Source of the DNA: Hybos culiciformis
Taxonomy: Eukaryota > Arthropoda > Insecta > Diptera > Hybotidae
Length of the DNA stretch: 64,000 bases
Reading direction: 5' to 3'
Assembly: GCA_964007475.1 (NCBI GenBank)
Contig: OZ023274.1
Span: 88,063,213 to 88,127,212 of the forward strand
Position 1 is the first letter of the stretch. Every line of letters begins with the position of its first letter. Under the pieces are notes generated by a model. That model saw only the letters and a program-made list of their open reading frames with translations. It did no database searches and was not told the origin of the DNA. A program made the translations under genes and the position numbers. Positions 63,258 to 64,000 of this stretch are shown here, piece by piece.

Positions 63258-64000
63258 TCATTCATGCTTGTAAATATTATAACATTAGAATAGCTAAAAT
63301 TAATTTTACAAAAATGTTCAACCTAGTTCTAATATTTTGCAATTAGCAGTCAATATCAAAATATTGTCTTCTTTTGAAAGATTTCCGTACATAAAAAATA
63401 AAAAAAAATTCAACAATTTTTAAAAATAAAATTACATAAAAATATGTATTTAATATATATGTAGGCATATAAAAAAAAAAATAAAAATAATATTTGTTTT
63501 ACTAGGCCGAATTTAATAATTTATCACTAGTTATTTAATAAATTATTACTTTTGTAACTTTAATTGCAGATTTAACAAAGTTTTGTTTATCAATTTATAA
63601 TAATGTAAAAAACATCACATGTTTTATTTTTATTTTTTTTAAATTAAATATTAATAAAAAAATTTCCCGAAATCAAAAAAATCATATTTTGAAAAATATT
63701 TTATTTTGTACATTTAATTTTGGATAAAAAATAAATATAAATAACAAAATTGAAATTTATAAATGAAACCGATGCATATTTAAGTTTTAGATACAAATAT
63801 ACTGTTAAGAGTCATTTTAATAGTAAACTTATAAATTTCAATAAAATGGATAACTATAACTTGAACGACTTACAGTGGGGTTAACGCGTCTTTGTCGGAA
63901 TTTATACAATAAATAACCCTCTTACCTGATTTTAGAAAAAGGAAAAACTATTGCTTGCTTAATAATGCTTAATGTTGTAAATTAAGTTTCTTTTCTTAGT
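63258..64000. other. AT-rich intergenic DNA
   Basis: Nothing recognised. Confidence 0.5.

Overview
The window is nuclear DNA from an insect. It is very AT-rich, and its three recognisable genes are split by GT-AG introns and encode arthropod proteins: coracle (band 4.1/FERM), the ISWI chromatin-remodelling ATPase, and a pickpocket-type DEG/ENaC channel. The coracle and ISWI translations follow the Drosophila proteins closely along their whole length. The order cannot be fixed from the sequence. Nothing bacterial, viral or organellar was seen.

Layout. 1-20996 is a gene-poor, repeat-rich flank. It holds a Tigger/pogo-like MITE (2563-3113), a foldback element (11009-11252), a 1.9-kb GC-rich 12-bp minisatellite (11421-13312) embedded in a ~100-bp repeat, a 127-bp tandem duplication (13594), a long-armed foldback (14618-15233) and one copy of a 534-bp palindrome-bearing repeat (15781-16313). 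21047-34259 is coracle, 15 coding exons and a predicted 1763 aa. 38463-44027 is ISWI, 7 exons and 1016 aa. 44360-48278 is a cluster of DNA-transposon remnants, including an 844-bp hAT-type element with a perfect 8-bp target-site duplication. 51096-54042 is the pickpocket channel, 8 exons and 572 aa, with a tRNA-derived SINE in intron 1. 54043-64000 is gene-poor again, with a second hAT MITE (57622-57995, perfect 8-bp duplication), a TA-flanked MITE (59947-60212) and a tandem pair of the 534-bp repeat (62187-63257).

All three genes lie on the + strand, are intact in frame at every splice junction I traced, and have no evident functional link: coracle acts at septate junctions, ISWI in nucleosome spacing, and the pickpocket protein as a sodium channel. 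I found no candidate for a wholly new gene system. The most unusual material is the repeat fraction (the 534-bp module-plus-palindrome repeat and the nested minisatellite) and the very large repeat-coding exon of coracle. Exon boundaries come from reading splice signals, frame continuity and known family sequence; no transcript data or alignment was available.
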